Assembly: GCF_901709675.1 (NCBI RefSeq)
Contig: NC_051103.1
Location: forward strand, 7,115,501 to 7,179,500
Length of the DNA stretch: 64,000 bases
Direction: 5' to 3'
Origin: Syngnathus acus
Lineage: Eukaryota; Chordata; Actinopteri; Syngnathiformes; Syngnathidae
Positions 1 through 13,979 of the stretch are shown here, one piece after another. The position numbers and the translations under genes are program-made. The notes under the pieces were generated by a model. The model was not told the DNA's origin. It worked only from the letters and a program-made list of their open reading frames with translations, and searched no databases. How positions within the stretch are numbered: the stretch's first letter is position 1; each line of letters starts with the position of its first letter.

Positions 1-3000
1 CCAGGGCATGTTTGGAATGTCAATACGCGCAGCATGCTGGAAGTGTGCGTGTCCCTCATTTGACAGTGTGTGACAGGTATGGCGCGTGTGTAAGTGTGGC
101 TGGATTGTGGAAATCAAAATATGACATTTGAATCAGAATTTATCGTTGTGTATTTACTACCTATAGTCATAAACACATTTCAATATAAAAGTGCTATTGC
201 TGCATAAAAACAATGTTTATTATTCTACACGGACGACAATGACTTCAATTCAGATTCGGTTTTTCTTGAAGTGAGAAAGTTAATGAGGTGTTGTGCAGCG
301 GCGCATTCCGTAGACGCTGAAGTGGAATGTGAAAACAGAATGATTTATTTCCAAAACACGGATGAACAAAGGGGCGGGAGATTAATATTGGATTGACATT
401 TGGCGCAAGTATGAGTGGCGCCTGTGTGTGCGTCTGTGTGCGTGTGTGTGTTGACTGCCTTGAAGTGAGTGACAGTGTGACATTGCGTTTTAGAACTAAA
501 AGGTGCACATTCGGGTCATGATGATGCACTGAGAGGCTGTTTACAATGTATACTACATCATTGGCTCTTTGACTTTTTACACCAAGTACCACCTCAAAAA
601 TACTTCATATGATTACCAAATGCATTTTCTCCACAATCTACCGTATAACATTGATAACAATATATCAGAATAATCACATATGTTATATTATATCCTTCAG
701 ATTAGCTGCAAAGCAAGTTCTGAATGAACACATTTGTTCTCAATAAAGAAATCAGTCTCATTTTTGACGTCTTACTCAAAATAAAGCTTTTCAAAAATAA
801 TTTTAATTTATAATATGGTGTCTGAGCAGAACAGGTAATCCAACTCTACATCACTGAAAGTTACTATGACATGGATTTAATATTATTATTATTACTACTG
901 TGATGTCATACCTGTCCATATATATTTGATCATTTATCATTCAGCAGGTGTTTAAAATAGATAAAATACCGCAAATTTACTAACTAACACTGCATGGCTT
1001 TCCTATTAAATCTCTGCGTGGCCTCATGGTAGTCGGAACTTTCGGCGCGGCGGTGGCACCTACCTCGTGCAGTCATCCACCAAGCGGACAGAAGCGGTGA
1101 CAGGCGACTGACCTGGGAAACAAGAGCAAAGTGTGACTTTATAAAAGGCTATATGTACGGATGCATCCTGCAAGATGATGGGTGGTACACCCATGCGTGC
1201 ACGCGTGCATGCATACGATTCACAGTCTGACATCCAGCACCCATAATATTGATAGTATATACAGCTGCTTGCTATGTGCGGAGTCACACTATGTCATTAT
1301 GCAACCAGCATCTTATCCCATTTAATGTCCGTGTTTAGAGGTCAACAGAGGCTTGGATTACACTTTTGGGTTGAGGTGCTCACCTTCAAAAGGCTAAGCA
1401 TGGTTGCTCTCCGTGCTGTCCATAGGCCAGGAAGCTCAACGTCCAACGGAGAAGAAGTTTTGAGGTGCTCCACAGCGGAGTTTACGGCCGGCATCACCTG
1501 AAACCATCGGAGGGTTAGGGTTAGAAGTTGAGGACAGATCACGATGCCACCTACTGGAGTGGATGTGGAATTATGATTGACTCTGAGGTGACAAAAAAAA
1601 AATATACTGAATACTTGACCTCAAATAAATGACAAGCCATTGTCAAGATTGGTCAGCAAGAGAGGCCGTCTCGAAGGTCAGCGGGGCCGGCTTGAATGTA
1701 AAAACATATGCAAGTGTCAAACCATTAAAAAAGCCAAACAAACTATCCATTTACATCCAATAAAATCAATGCTGCACTGAAAAATCTAATGAATAGTGAT
1801 GGTCTTGTGTGATACAGTACCAGCTTGGAGTAGCTGTGGATGTCTACCAACAGGGGGCGGCATTGTATCACAGCAATTGCACATCTAGGGTTGATTCATC
1901 CTGCAAAAAAGCACATCTGATACTATATGACATAGATTGATGAATACAATCAATACATGTGACAGAATTATCTTCAGGTTCTATAACACTGTGAGTATCT
2001 TCCGGATTGATACATAATGACTGCATTGAGAGCCCAAAATGCCCGAGGCGGATTTGTTTTTTTTCTTCAACTGTCTCTCCTCATATCTGATCAATACAAA
2101 AGACCCACTCACTGACAAAAAGCGCCCTAGAAGTCCCGCTAAAGATTCCGTTTGACATAAGGTTACATGAGAGACAATAGATGTCAAAATATGACTCCTT
2201 GATGAACAAGTTCGGAGTTCAAACATGACTGTCCTCTGTACACATTGTCATTGACATCGCTTGAAAGAAAAAAAAATAGCTTCCACATGGTGCGATTTAC
2301 ACCCTTCGACCATATAAAGACTGCAAACGAGCGGGAAGCTGAGGTTACTGTGGCCGTATAAATAATGTATGAATGCAAAGAGGAACAGATGCACACAGAG
2401 AGAAAATCCATGTCACTGTTGGCACATCAGCAAAAATGCACGACAGCCATCATTAATTTAGATCCTTTGCTTGGCAATAAAACCAGCACTATTTGAGCAA
2501 ACACACTCTCCAGCACTTCAAGTTAAATATCTTTAAGGGGACGGCGTGGGTAGTCGTGATGTGAACCCAGGGAGCGCTTTTTTATTTGGTTTTATATCAA
2601 GCCAATATTTTGCCTCAGGTGTCACATTATTCAACAGAATGCCGTGTCCTCCCATGCATAAAGGCGGCAGTGTTTTGTCCGAGGAGTCACAGTTTAATGA
2701 GCAGTTAAAAGAAAAAGGAAAAAAAAAAAAAGGAAAGAAAGAAGTCTGTGTTTCATTTAGGGGAAGACCAAACAAGACTTAAAAAGTTCATGAAGACTTT
2801 AATGCGTGGCCGTAAAATGATGCGTTAAATAAAAATAGGAGCGAATCGGGGTCAGCGCTGGTTCAATGCAACAAAATGGGGAAAAATGATGACAAATTCA
2901 ATGGCGGGTGAAAATGGCCAATACTGAAAAAGTTGCTCCCTTTATTAAATGAAAACTATTTTTTTTAATCAGTGTGCAAGTGTGAAACTTGGTTGGACTT

Positions 3001-3329
3001 TTTAACAATCAAAACCAATACGTGTGTGTGTGGGTGTGTGTGGGTGTAGGGGGGGGGGGGGGGAGTAGTGGGCGTGGTGAAGTGAGAGGAAGACTTGGAG
3101 CTGCGAGCGGGTGTCACAAGAGCAGAAATCGCACAAGAAGCAAACATCCGATGGGCCCAACTCTGCCTCTGAGTGGAAGCTGCACACTGATGAGCGTTTG
3201 CGGACGCCCTGCCTGACTTCTTCTTCTGTTAGGGATAGACCCAAGCATGGTCGAGCAGTTGATTACGCTTGGAAATCTGTGAGCGTGTCATCCTTTCGCT
3301 CCTCGGGTCAAAACGCTCCTCTCGGCAAG
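1..3329. other. Intergenic sequence upstream of ngfr
   Basis: No exon could be recognised on either strand; the open frames are short and low in complexity. The stretch is AT-rich, with a GT-rich microsatellite near 421-452, another near 3021-3046 and a run of 15 G at 3049-3063. The last few hundred bases before 3330 should hold the ngfr promoter and 5' UTR. A frame open from 3111 runs into the ngfr start codon, but its upstream part does not look like receptor sequence. Confidence 0.6.
3049..3063. repeat. Poly-G run after a GT-rich tract
   Basis: Fifteen G bases directly after GTGTGTGGGTGTGTGTGGGT, about 270 bp before the ngfr start codon. The combination could form a G-quadruplex, but this is inference from composition. 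Confidence 0.7.
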
Positions 3330-6300
3330 ATGGGAAGGACTTACGGGACCAATATGATTTTAATAGCAATACTGCTTGGACAGGTGAGTAACTTTTGAGT
3401 GACAGTGTCACCTGCCGGTGTTGTTTTTTGAAGTCGGGAAAAAAAAAAGTCTTGCAAAGGGACAAAAGCTGCACCTGCTGCTCATGATAATTGTCTGGAA
3501 TGATTAGTCAATCATATACATATTTTTTAGCTTTCCTATTGGTGATTTTCAAGACGTGCATGTCGACACGGAGGCCTCCGAGGTTAATGCCTTAATTACC
3601 CTAACCATGTTATGATATGTGATCCCCATGTTAACATGTTATTCCAACATTCGCCACCGTAGTTTGACCGCAGGCAGCGGATCGCGGAAGCTCCATCAAG
3701 CCATCGTCAGAGCCTCCCTAATTTATGGAAAAGTTCCTCCGAGGCCTTGCGAGGACGTAAATATTTCTCGGCTGTGTGACAGGTTTGTCAAGGCTGCGCG
3801 GCGCGGCGGGTTCGTCAAGGTTTTACAAGTCGACACCCGCCGTGCATCATGTTCATGCAATATTGATCACGCCTCGCATCACTCTCCTTTTCTATACGTC
3901 TGGATTGAAACCAGCTCCGACTTATAAGGAAGGCCAGCGTGGCGGCGCTCTAATGGTTTAACGAGCGCTGACAGCCCGGGTCCAGAGGTTAAGTGCCTCC
4001 AACTGAAAATTGACTGCGGCATTAGCGAGATTGGTCCGAGCGAGGTCACGACTCCAGATGCCTCGGAGCGGCCGCTTTCATGTGATCACTTGGCAAGAAA
4101 GACATTCGTGAAACGTGCATTTCTTCAAAATCGGTAGGCTTTGATCGGGCACAAGATGCTAGCATACGATTCATGGTAACCTCCCGACACTGCCGAGAAG
4201 GATCCTGCCCTTTCCCTGCGTCATCTTGGGAAGTCTACCACTCTGCTTACGTCAAGGACGACTCGTTTCTGACCTCGACGACGCAGGCGGCTATCGGCTA
4301 GCTACTCCTACGCTTAAAACGACGCTCCTATCTTTGCCAACGTTAGAATTACCCGCTGGAGTAATTGTTAGGCATCCTTGGGTTGCTGTTATATAAATCA
4401 AGTCTATTATTAAGATGGTAGCATGTAAAGAGCTGTCAAGGGTCAAAAGGGGATGGAATGAAAAGCGCTGCGTGACTTGGCGTGGTTTCCGAGGTGTCAC
4501 TCAAATATCCGCAAACAGGTTTGTTCACGTGAGGCCCGTCGACGTTCGAATTTACATCTGCGTTTTGTCTTTTGCAAACCGATGACATGGTCATCAGTGT
4601 CTCTTTTTGCTTACTCTAAGGTGAAATTTCAGATACTGTGTTGTGATAGGCACCATGGCAACTTTATAACAGGGATCAACCTTCTAAGTGTCACTTCGGG
4701 GAATATCCCAAAGTGGCACACGTGCACGCACAGACATATACGAAGTATCTGCCAGCTGACTCACAGGAGCCCGAGGGCGCCGCTTGATGTTTTGTCGGCA
4801 GCATTCCGCACACACCTTAATGTGACACACAAAGATCTCACTTCTGTCAAAAAACACTTGACGGTGGAGGAATTCGTTTGTGTGTAGGAGGCACGAGCTA
4901 ATTGCTTTGTGTGCTACAATTTGTAAATATTTGTTCCTTGTTTAACTGTCACTTTAGCACTTTACTAGTTTGGATGCCAACTAATAGATACACAATTTGT
5001 CATTTTAATGTGTGTGTTTTTAGAATGCTGAGGAAGCAGTTTTGAGAAAAAAAAAAAGCTCACTTCTTGATGTTTTTGCAAAAGCACCTGTACGTGTAAG
5101 AGAAGTGTGCAGTGCTTGTACAAACCTGCAAAAATGATCAGACTATGTGAAATCCCAATCGCAAATGACTTCTGTTATTATCATGGGAACGCTGGGAGCA
5201 AAAAAACAAGAATATTCCCGCTTGTTGTTTTACAACGGACTGCCCAGACATTTGTTTTTTGGAGCCGTTTCAAATGAAGCAATGATTATTAATTGTGTCT
5301 TTGAGTTGTAAGGGAGCCAACTAAAGTGTAAATCTTCCTCTGTGGACTCCGAGGATGTAAAGTTATCTCGCGTTTACGCAACGACATTGCTTTTGGAAGG
5401 AGCAGAGAAAACATGATGAATCCCTTTGTGGGAAAATTGAGCAGGCCAGGCGATGAAATATAATAATGAATATCAATCAACTTAAATGAACTCAAACTTT
5501 TTGGGTTCAGAGACCACAACAGTTCATTAACCAAATGTAATTTTTTCCCAGTAGCTTAATGCTAAATCGTACAGCAAAATGCCATAGATGGGCTAACAAA
5601 ACTAGCGTTTGTTTGTTTACTGTGTCTTGCCTGTTGCCTCCTGTAGTCTTTTCCATTCTGATGATGTGTGCGATGATTGGCAGATGGTCGCCGCGGCCGA
5701 GGAAGAGTGCCTGTCGGGTCAGTACACCACCGACGGAAAATGCTGCAAACAGTGTCCGCCCGGCGAGGGTGTCGTCAAGCCGTGCGGAGCCACGCAACCA
5801 GTGTGCGCGCCCTGCCTGGACAGTAAGGAACACACACGTATAATTCACAACATGCATAGATATCTAGATATCTAAAGCACTTGTTCCATCATGAATCTTT
5901 ACTGTCAAAGAGTTGCATTTAGAAGCTGAGAAGATTCAGCCTGGCTTGGCAGCATGTTGGGAAATCAGCTGGTAATGAAAGCTGGCTGTCCGTTACCATG
6001 TAGGGAGTGAACCTCCACTGGGCAAAGACTTTATGAGCACCGGCAGAAGATATTAAGAATGGGCGCCGGTCCAAATGTTGGAGAAAAATATACAATGGCA
6101 TGGTAAGAATGGAAGCAGTCAAGATGGTGGATGAACTCTAGAAGAACATTCAGGGCGCATCTTTTTCAACAACTGGATTGAAGGTTATTTATATGTGAGC
6201 CTGCCTTATTCCAAGAGGTCACATTCAGACCAAGATTGGTTGAGAGCCAGGGCCTGCACTGTTCCCAGGAAACAGCAAAGCCATGTGGGTCAAGTTCCAG

Positions 6301-9300
6301 ATAAGGAGACCCATCATTCCAAAATGATTCAGGTCGTGAGGGAATATTTCCAAAACTATTCCGTGCCAAAATCCTTTGTAAGAAAGAAAGTTTCATTTGA
6401 GCTGACCTAATTGTGTCGAGTTGAAAACTTGAATGGGTGCCTATTTGAAGGATGCTGAGTGGCACAACAATACATTTTGGTCACAAGATGCTGACGGACC
6501 AGATGGCTGAAATGATTAAAAAATAAACATGCCTAACGGGTCTGTCGTCTGGTAAATTGAAAATAATTACCATCTCCGTGAAATCAACTCTTGTGGCTTC
6601 CTGTTATTGCCCAACAGCATCATCAGTACTTAAGAATCACAGTTCAGCTGCTCAGACATGATCAACCGCAGACACGTGAAAAAAGGTGCCATGAAAGCAG
6701 ATGGCTTTGAGTCAAGTCCTGGAAAGAAAAAGAAAAAAAAAAAAAAGACACACTATCAGTCAAGTGAGTTTGACAAGTGCTTTTCAACGCAACACGAAAA
6801 ACTAAAGTAAAGGAGGAACAATTGGAGTGGGACTTTTCACAAAACTGTCCTTTCCTATTGTCTGTGAAGGCAACAACAGAAAGCTTAGCCAGGAAAAGAC
6901 CATCTGTAGCCTCGCGTTATTAATGTATTGACTTGCATTATTGATGAACGGCATTATGATAATGGCTCTGAGAGCATTCGGGGAGGAGGAGGCGGAGGCA
7001 GCGGCACGTCTGAGTAGATCTGGTAAACAGGGCAACCCCCATCCCCGCCACATAGAAACCAAGGGACCACCCGAAAATGAGAGGAGGCCACATCTGATAG
7101 CATCAGACCCGAACGCTCGGGTTCATCTCGAGTGACGCTCCATCTGCCAATCTCTCCAGTTCATCACTGCAGTGGGTGGTCCGGTGACACCAAACACCAA
7201 GACTTTTCAAACTTTGGCTAACTGCTCCATCGCATTCCATCACCTCAAATCAAAAGAATTACAGCCACTAATCAAGGCTCTGCGGTGGTGAAATCCGTCC
7301 ATCTCCCAATTTATCCACGTGTCGCACTCGCACGGATGCTCCTACAAATGGGTCTGTTGCATAATTTAGTGTTCTCTATCCCTCTGAAATACAATTCCAT
7401 ATAACATTTAATATTGATTCTGCTCGAAAACATCAGGCATTTAAAGTCAAATGTAGCAAAGGATTTTTTTTCTTCTCACCACCCCCCCCTGCAAAAATAC
7501 AAAAGGTCATTCGCTTTCTTTGGCTTTCAGGCGAAACCTTCTCGGAAAACTTCAGCCACACCGAGCGATGTCAGCCTTGCACCAAATGCACGGGCCTCTT
7601 CCGCATGGAGACGCCGTGTACGGACGCCAACGACGCCACCTGCGTGTGCAACTACGGCTTCTACCTGAAGGACCTGTCGCAGAGGTGCGAGCCGTGCACC
7701 AAGTGCCCCGCGGGCCGGGGCATGCTGCTCAGCTGCGAGTCGGACCACGACACCGTTTGCGAGGAGTGCGGCGGCGGCGACACGTACTCGGACCAGGAGA
7801 GCTCGCGGGAGCCCTGCATCCCTTGCGCCACCTGCGACGAGACCGAGGAGCTGCAGGCCTGCACGGCTCTCGCCGATACCGTTTGTCAAGGTGAGACGCA
7901 AAATCTCAGGCGAGCTACATCAAGTGCTTTCAGACTGCAAGTCAAAACGGCCATGAATGAAAAATCAAATCCCATCAGGGATGAGAGCCAGCGCAGTCGG
8001 CTGAATGGCCCCGAGGTCACGAATCCAAACAATGTCGGAGCATATTTGCGGTCGATGACCCAACGTACAGTAGGGAACGCTTGTCATCATCTCAATGTGA
8101 CACATTGTTGATCCATTGATCCAAATGTCATCCTGGAGCTCATCCCGCTGTCTTTGGCGACGCGTCCCTAGCCCCGACGACACAAAGAGTCTTTCTCCTG
8201 GAAGTTGAGGGATTACAGGAAGGTCACGTCTATGAACCCCGCTCTGAGTTTCCTTTTATATATCACTGTACCCTGTGGCTATCAAACTTCACATCTCAAA
8301 TTCCCCGCGGATGCCGTCAGCGGCCACCGCGACGACCCGATGCCTCGCAGATTAAATCAATGCTTTTGTCCCGTGACAATGAAAGGAGTGTGCCGATCGG
8401 CCGTGCGGCAGTCGGTCGCAAGGCCGCTGTTATCACAGCCCAGCCAGTCGGAAGTGACTCATTTATGCCTCACCCTTTTCGTTTGGCCATTTATGTGAAA
8501 TCATCGCCAACTATACGAGCAGCCGGATCAAGAAGCGCTTCCCTTGCCACGATAATAACATTATAGATACTGCAGGAGAGCTGCAGTGAGTCAAATCAAG
8601 AGCAAGAGAGGAGAAGCGGCGGTAAAGTGGCAGGTTTATTGGACTTGTGATGTGCTGCCGTATCATTAGCGCGCAGTTTAGGAGTGCAACACTTGAGGCG
8701 TGTCACCGCATTGTCACACATGAGTAAGATTGGGATCGGGCGGAAAATGGAAACGTTTCCACGACGCACCTGACCGTGATCTTTTCAAACTGGTGCGTGT
8801 CTTGGATGTTTCCCTTTGAGGAGAAAAAGCACAGACCAAATGAGGTCAATGGCCATCTTCCATTGAGGATGCTTCTTTAATGCAACTTGATTGCATTGAG
8901 AGGGGGAGAAAAGGAAGTCGGGATGGGGAGATCAGAATCTTAAGGAGCCAGAACCGCACTTGGTCCTTTTAGATAACCAACACGGCGCATCACGTGACCA
9001 ATAGCCGGAGGGGCGCCCGCGCCGGCCGCGTAAGGGCGGCCTCATCATTCGTCGCTCTAACCTAATCACGAGCTCCTTATTGCCCGCGTTAATCTTTTTA
9101 GCGGAGCACTCGCGTTATCGCTGCCTCCGAATCTGTAGAGCCGCCAGACGTCCGTATGCATTAGGCCAGTCAGACGACACCGGCCCGAAGGCTGGCTGGG
9201 TCAGTCGGCAGGGTGGAGAAAGAGCCAGCGGGCCGCCGCCACCGCCGCCTGAGTAACGACGAGTAGGATCTTGCAGACATGGCTGTGTTTTAAGGTGGAG

Positions 9301-12300
9301 GCACCACAACATCCGTCGGACTAACCTGTAGTTTGTAATCACAAACGATGGACGGGGTTTGTAATTACTGCGGTATCATTGAGATGAATAGAAATGCCAT
9401 TAAATTGTTCCAGACGCAAAAAAAAAAACGATTAAAAATGTCGAATGTTTGTGCCTGATTATTGCTGTAAAAACAAAAACGGAATTTGGATACTGTCGGA
9501 TCATAGCGCGGTGACATTGAAGCTATTCACGGCATATATTTTTTATCGTCTGCGACAAATAATAATAGCTGGCATCATTTTGCCGATTGCGCTTGTGTCT
9601 TGAACAATCGACAGACCGGTCCTTTCCGTCTATCCATTAAGATTTGACTGACATCGAAAAAGAGCGCAATGCCAAAAGTAAAATGCCACGGACATTCCGC
9701 ATTTAGTATGTCCACAACATTAGCACATCAATAACCCGGGAGGAATCCCCAGTGGGCCCCCAGCCATCGGACTGCCGAGCTCTATACGCCACAGTCGTTT
9801 ATTGTGTGCCTCGACAGACTTGTGCCACCTCTGACTCCGCTCCTCCAGTCCCATAAGTTGCGTATTGTCACTTGAATCGTCCCCTTTGTGGACAAAGTAC
9901 ATTTTTGGGAGGTGATGCGGGACAGAGGGGGCGACCGCGACTCTTGCACTCCGGCTCGTGCCTCCGTTCATCCACGGGGCAAAGTTCCACGCGGCTTTTG
10001 TCCTCTTTGTAAATAACTGGCGGACATCGCAGACCTGCTCTGGACTGCGACAAGAAAAATAATAAAGACGAGGTCACCAAAGGTGGAGCCGCGGCAGAGA
10101 TGGAGAAAGACAGCAAAGCGTGAAAGAACAGATGCTGGAAAAACACGCTCCGCTCGATTAAAGCGATGGAGTTACTCCTCTGCGCGCTCCAGTTTCTCTG
10201 GTTGACCTCCACGAGTGCTGATTGCATTTTGTCGCAAAGCGCACTCACACACACACATAAAGAAAAATGAGAGGGGGGAATCATGCGAGGAAGGAACTGC
10301 GGCCTCAAGGAGAGAAGTGTCAAGCGAGGGGATTATTCCTGATTGTTTCATTTTTCGCTGTATTGGCGAAGACGGGGGCAGGTTGCTCTTTGAAAAGACA
10401 AATAAGCTGGCAAGGATATGGTGACAGAGGAGCAACGTCTGCTTCAAAGAGAAAGACGTGGAGATCAGATAGATGCGGAGATGAGAGGTGATAATAGAAT
10501 AAAAGGACAGGTGGATTGGACACAAACCGTATTGAGTTACTATCTTTGAAAAGCCGGTTCGGAAAGCAGAGAGCCACCAAACGAGCGCCGGCGATTGTTC
10601 GGAAAGAAAACGTCTGTTCAAGAGGCAGTAAAACGCAAAGAAAGGGTTGGGGGGGATGAGTACGGGACAAAGAGGATCTTTGTCATGGATTGGTGTCTGC
10701 TTTCAAGTAGCCAAAAAGACAGAGACGGTGAAACGGGAGGGAAATCAATACTACACTGCAGTGGATCACAAGACTTTTATTGACCTTTTGGCCGTGATGT
10801 CACTTCCGGGTGGGAAGAGCTCCCAACTTGGAGCCAAAAGTCAAATCATCTTCCCCTATTGAAACGAATGGAAAAGCCGTTAATCTGTTCCAGCCTCCCA
10901 CAAAAAAAGGTTTTGTTTTTCAATCCAAATCAAAGCTAAGGATTTTGTACATAGTCCACAGTCAAAGTAGTCATTCTTTGCAGAGGATCAAGAATGTATT
11001 GATATCATATTCAAACAGTGTGCAAGAAAAGTCCCAAACCCTTTCAAATGTTCTTAGAGAAATCAATGGCTTTAAAGAGCTCAGGATTGATTGTATATTA
11101 CATTTCACTTTCAAAATTCCGGGCCCTGGCTAAAAGCTGGCCACACAGCATCCATCTTAATGACATTTGAAATGTTTTCGCCTCGTCACGGCACTCAGCG
11201 GCTCTCTCGAGGTACCTATTCCCCGTTCCTCAGCATGACTTTCTGTTTTCGGTGCTGTTGAGTGAACCCTAGACCTCAACTGTTGATGACAATCAAATGT
11301 TGATGTTTGCTCCTCACAGTGCAGGACCCGCCGTCTGTGTCGCCAATGCCCTTCCCTGAGCCCACCTACGATGACTTCCCAATAGAAGACCCCCCGTCGG
11401 ACGGCCCGACAGACAGCAGCGCCACCGCCACCACTGACGGCGACTCCCACGGGCCCATCTACCAGAATCTGAACAACAAGCTCATCCCCGTCTACTGCTC
11501 GGTCTTGGCGGCCGTTGTGGTCAGCGTGGTGGCCTTCATCATCTTCAAGAGGTGAGCAAATGGCGGTGGACTCTAAGGCACCAAAATAGGGGTCGTCTTG
11601 GTTCCAATTGGGAAAACAACAACAAAACCACAATTCCCGACAATACATATTTGATGACGAAGCTGTTTTCCCGTAGGCCGCACCCTGCTGCTCAGTGTTA
11701 TAGATGAATATGTTCACATAATGGAAGGGCATGTGTCGCATTTATTTACAAAGGGGCTCACTGTGTAGGTGGAACAGCTGCAAGCAGAACAAACAGCAGG
11801 CCAACAACTGCACGTCCAACCAGAACCAGACCCCGTCGCCCGAGGGCGAGAAACTGCACAGCGACAGCGGCATCTCGGTGGACAGCCAGAGTCTGCAGGA
11901 GCAGCTGGGCCAGACCCAAACACACACGGGTAACAAAAACCTTTTTAGCTGACTATAGCCTTTCGAGCTACCACAGAGGTTCTGGTGCATGCTTTGACCA
12001 CCTTTACTGTTCCAGTGGTCACAATGGATGAGGAGCCCTGCCTGCTGCTGCCTCTGCACACCAGAGACAAGATGGAGCAGCTGCTGTTCAACGGCGGCGA
12101 AGGGGACGACGGCAACATGGAGGACGACTGGTGCAATCTGGCGGGCCTCCTGGGCTACGAGGAGGAGCGCATCGCCGCCTTCCGCCAGGACCAGCACCCG
12201 GTGCGAGCGCTCCTGTCTGACTGGGCCAGCAAGGACTGCGCCAGCGTGGACGCGCTGTGCACGGCGCTGCGCAAGATCAACCGCGGCGACATCGCCCAGA

Positions 12301-12353
12301 GTTTGGCGCTCAGTCCCGTCGCCGCTAAACCCACCGCCACCTCCGTGGTCTAA
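3330..12353 (+). CDS. ngfr: p75 neurotrophin receptor (NGFR/TNFRSF16), complete, 6 exons, 427 aa
   Basis: Exons 3330-3383, 5684-5822, 7531-7890, 11320-11551, 11769-11929 and 12016-12353 join in phase to 427 aa, the human length. Exon 1 and the start of exon 2 give a hydrophobic signal peptide (MILIAILLGQMVAAAEE). Four cysteine-rich TNFR repeats follow, with LDSETFSENFSHTERCQPC spanning exons 2 and 3. Next come a short Pro/Thr-rich stalk, a transmembrane segment (LIPVYCSVLAAVVVSVVAF), the juxtamembrane WNSCKQNKQ, the conserved GEKLHSDSGISVDSQSL and a C-terminal death domain ending TATSVV, a possible PDZ ligand. The family binds neurotrophins and proneurotrophins at the plasma membrane and signals through adaptors. 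In exon 2 the acceptor at 5683 was chosen because the one at 5646 leads to an in-frame stop. Teleosts can carry two copies; a or b cannot be decided here. Confidence 0.96.
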
Positions 12354-13970
12354 CCGGACGAACCAGTTCTTTATCTTTCTCTGGACATGGAAGGAAATTA
12401 GCTTTACCGGTTTGCTCTGCAATCATTCCAATATGGATAGAAGCCTTCTGCGACCTTTAATCTCGGCTATCGGTGTTACGACTTGCCGCGGGTGTACCAA
12501 AGACGTGTTCGAGACTCTCCAGGCTGTAGCTGACAAGCGCCATTCTTTACATTTCCGCCTCTTCGTTTTGCATTGACAAATGGCTGCCTACAGGATGAAG
12601 CGTCCATTCTAGCAGGGGTCTGGATCTTCGCAAGCGTGACACGCTAGGCGGAGGATGTTTGGATTCTTTCAAAATGGAACTCTTCGCCGAGGAATCGTCT
12701 ATGCCAGGATGGTGGATCATAGACCTCTAAGGTCGTTGAACTCGGAGTCAGCACGTATAACGTCGACCAGTCCCCCACTCGCGACATGTAACCATGCATG
12801 GATTTATTATAGCAAAGACACAAATGACTGCCTAGCATTCATATCAGAGTTCCGCAAATAGTGGCCGCCCCTCTCAAACGTTTTACACCTAGTAGAAGCT
12901 AGGAAAAAAAATCATGATAAATAATGTTTGCCATTATTAAGCCCATATCTTTTATATACTACTAAACCCAGTGTACTAATATGCTACACGTGACCAAGCT
13001 ACATTACCTAAACGTGCATGCAGACAGTATAGCAAGCCTCAAGTTAAAAAGCATCAAACTAACCAACGCACACGCCATGGGGATGCAAATAAAAATGCTA
13101 AGGGTTTCCTCGCTATCCTTTCCGCATTCCTTTCTCAGGGTATGGCCAACCTCCGACCAACTCAACAATCATAGCCGTGGGCTTTCCAAGTTATCAATTA
13201 TGCTGCCCAGAGATGAAACCAAGCACCTATTTTTTAAAATGTATTTGTTTATTTTTATGTTTTTTTATTATTAAGAGTGTGCTGAGGGAGGGGGGGGGGG
13301 CGGGGTTATATTTGAAGGAGCAAATCTTATTGTTACTAAAATGAAGGTATTTCTACTTTTCTTTTCATTGTAGCACTTCAATGTGTAATTAATTACGTTT
13401 ATCTGTTTTACATCACAAGTGCCTGGCAACCATTTCCGGGCTTCTTGATGTTGAACAGTTTTATTCTTTGATGTTTTTGTAACAACTTTGTTCCTGTAAA
13501 TACTTCAAGTTTCTTTATTTTATTTTGTTAGGAAATGTATTATGACCAACATAGATATTTACATATTGGGGAAAACAACATTGCATGCATGCTTGTGTCA
13601 TAAAAATCCTCCCATGTGTTATTATAACTTTCCAGCGTGTCAAAAGTTTGGAAAGTGTGAGGGGACACTTTTCTCTGGACAGTATTTTGTTTGAAACTCG
13701 AGGCGACTACGTCCTGATTTTTGCACTTGAGCGTCGTGTTGTAGTGATGATGCAAAAAGGAGGTGAGCTCTTGATGTAGCCGAAATGTACAGCTCTATCT
13801 GACCATACGTGAATGTTCCTTACATACTAACATACTGTATTATACTTAATGTGAATCTCAGAGCTTCTTCTACAGTGATAAAGGTCACGAATCCGTTTCA
13901 ATTATTCATTAACGGCCAGCTAACGCGAGAATATGTACTCATTATGCTGTTAAAATAAAAGCTTCAAAAT
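12354..13970 (+). other. ngfr: ngfr 3' UTR
   Basis: This non-coding stretch follows the TAA at 12351-12353. It is AT-rich with a G-run near 13291-13300 and no supported exon. The end is set by the polyadenylation hexamer at 13954-13959; a second hexamer at 14021-14026 would extend it slightly. The length is inferred; no transcript evidence was available. Confidence 0.5.
13954..13959 (+). terminator. Polyadenylation signal AATAAA for ngfr
   Basis: Canonical AATAAA about 1.6 kb after the ngfr stop, with a second copy at 14021-14026. Either could be used. Confidence 0.5.
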
Positions 13971-13979
13971 CCTTGTGTA

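Noticed and set aside
5647-5683. Upstream acceptor for ngfr exon 2
   Set aside because: Using it brings an in-frame TGA after four codons; the acceptor at 5683 keeps the frame and the signal peptide.
7527-7901. Two 124-residue frames, one per strand
   Set aside because: Both are shadows of the cysteine-rich ngfr exon 7531-7890.
11157-11741. 194-residue minus-strand open frame
   Set aside because: Antisense to the ngfr transmembrane exon and its introns; no recognisable domain.
11742-12422. 226-residue minus-strand open frame
   Set aside because: It is the mirror frame of the GC-rich ngfr death-domain exon; no homology.
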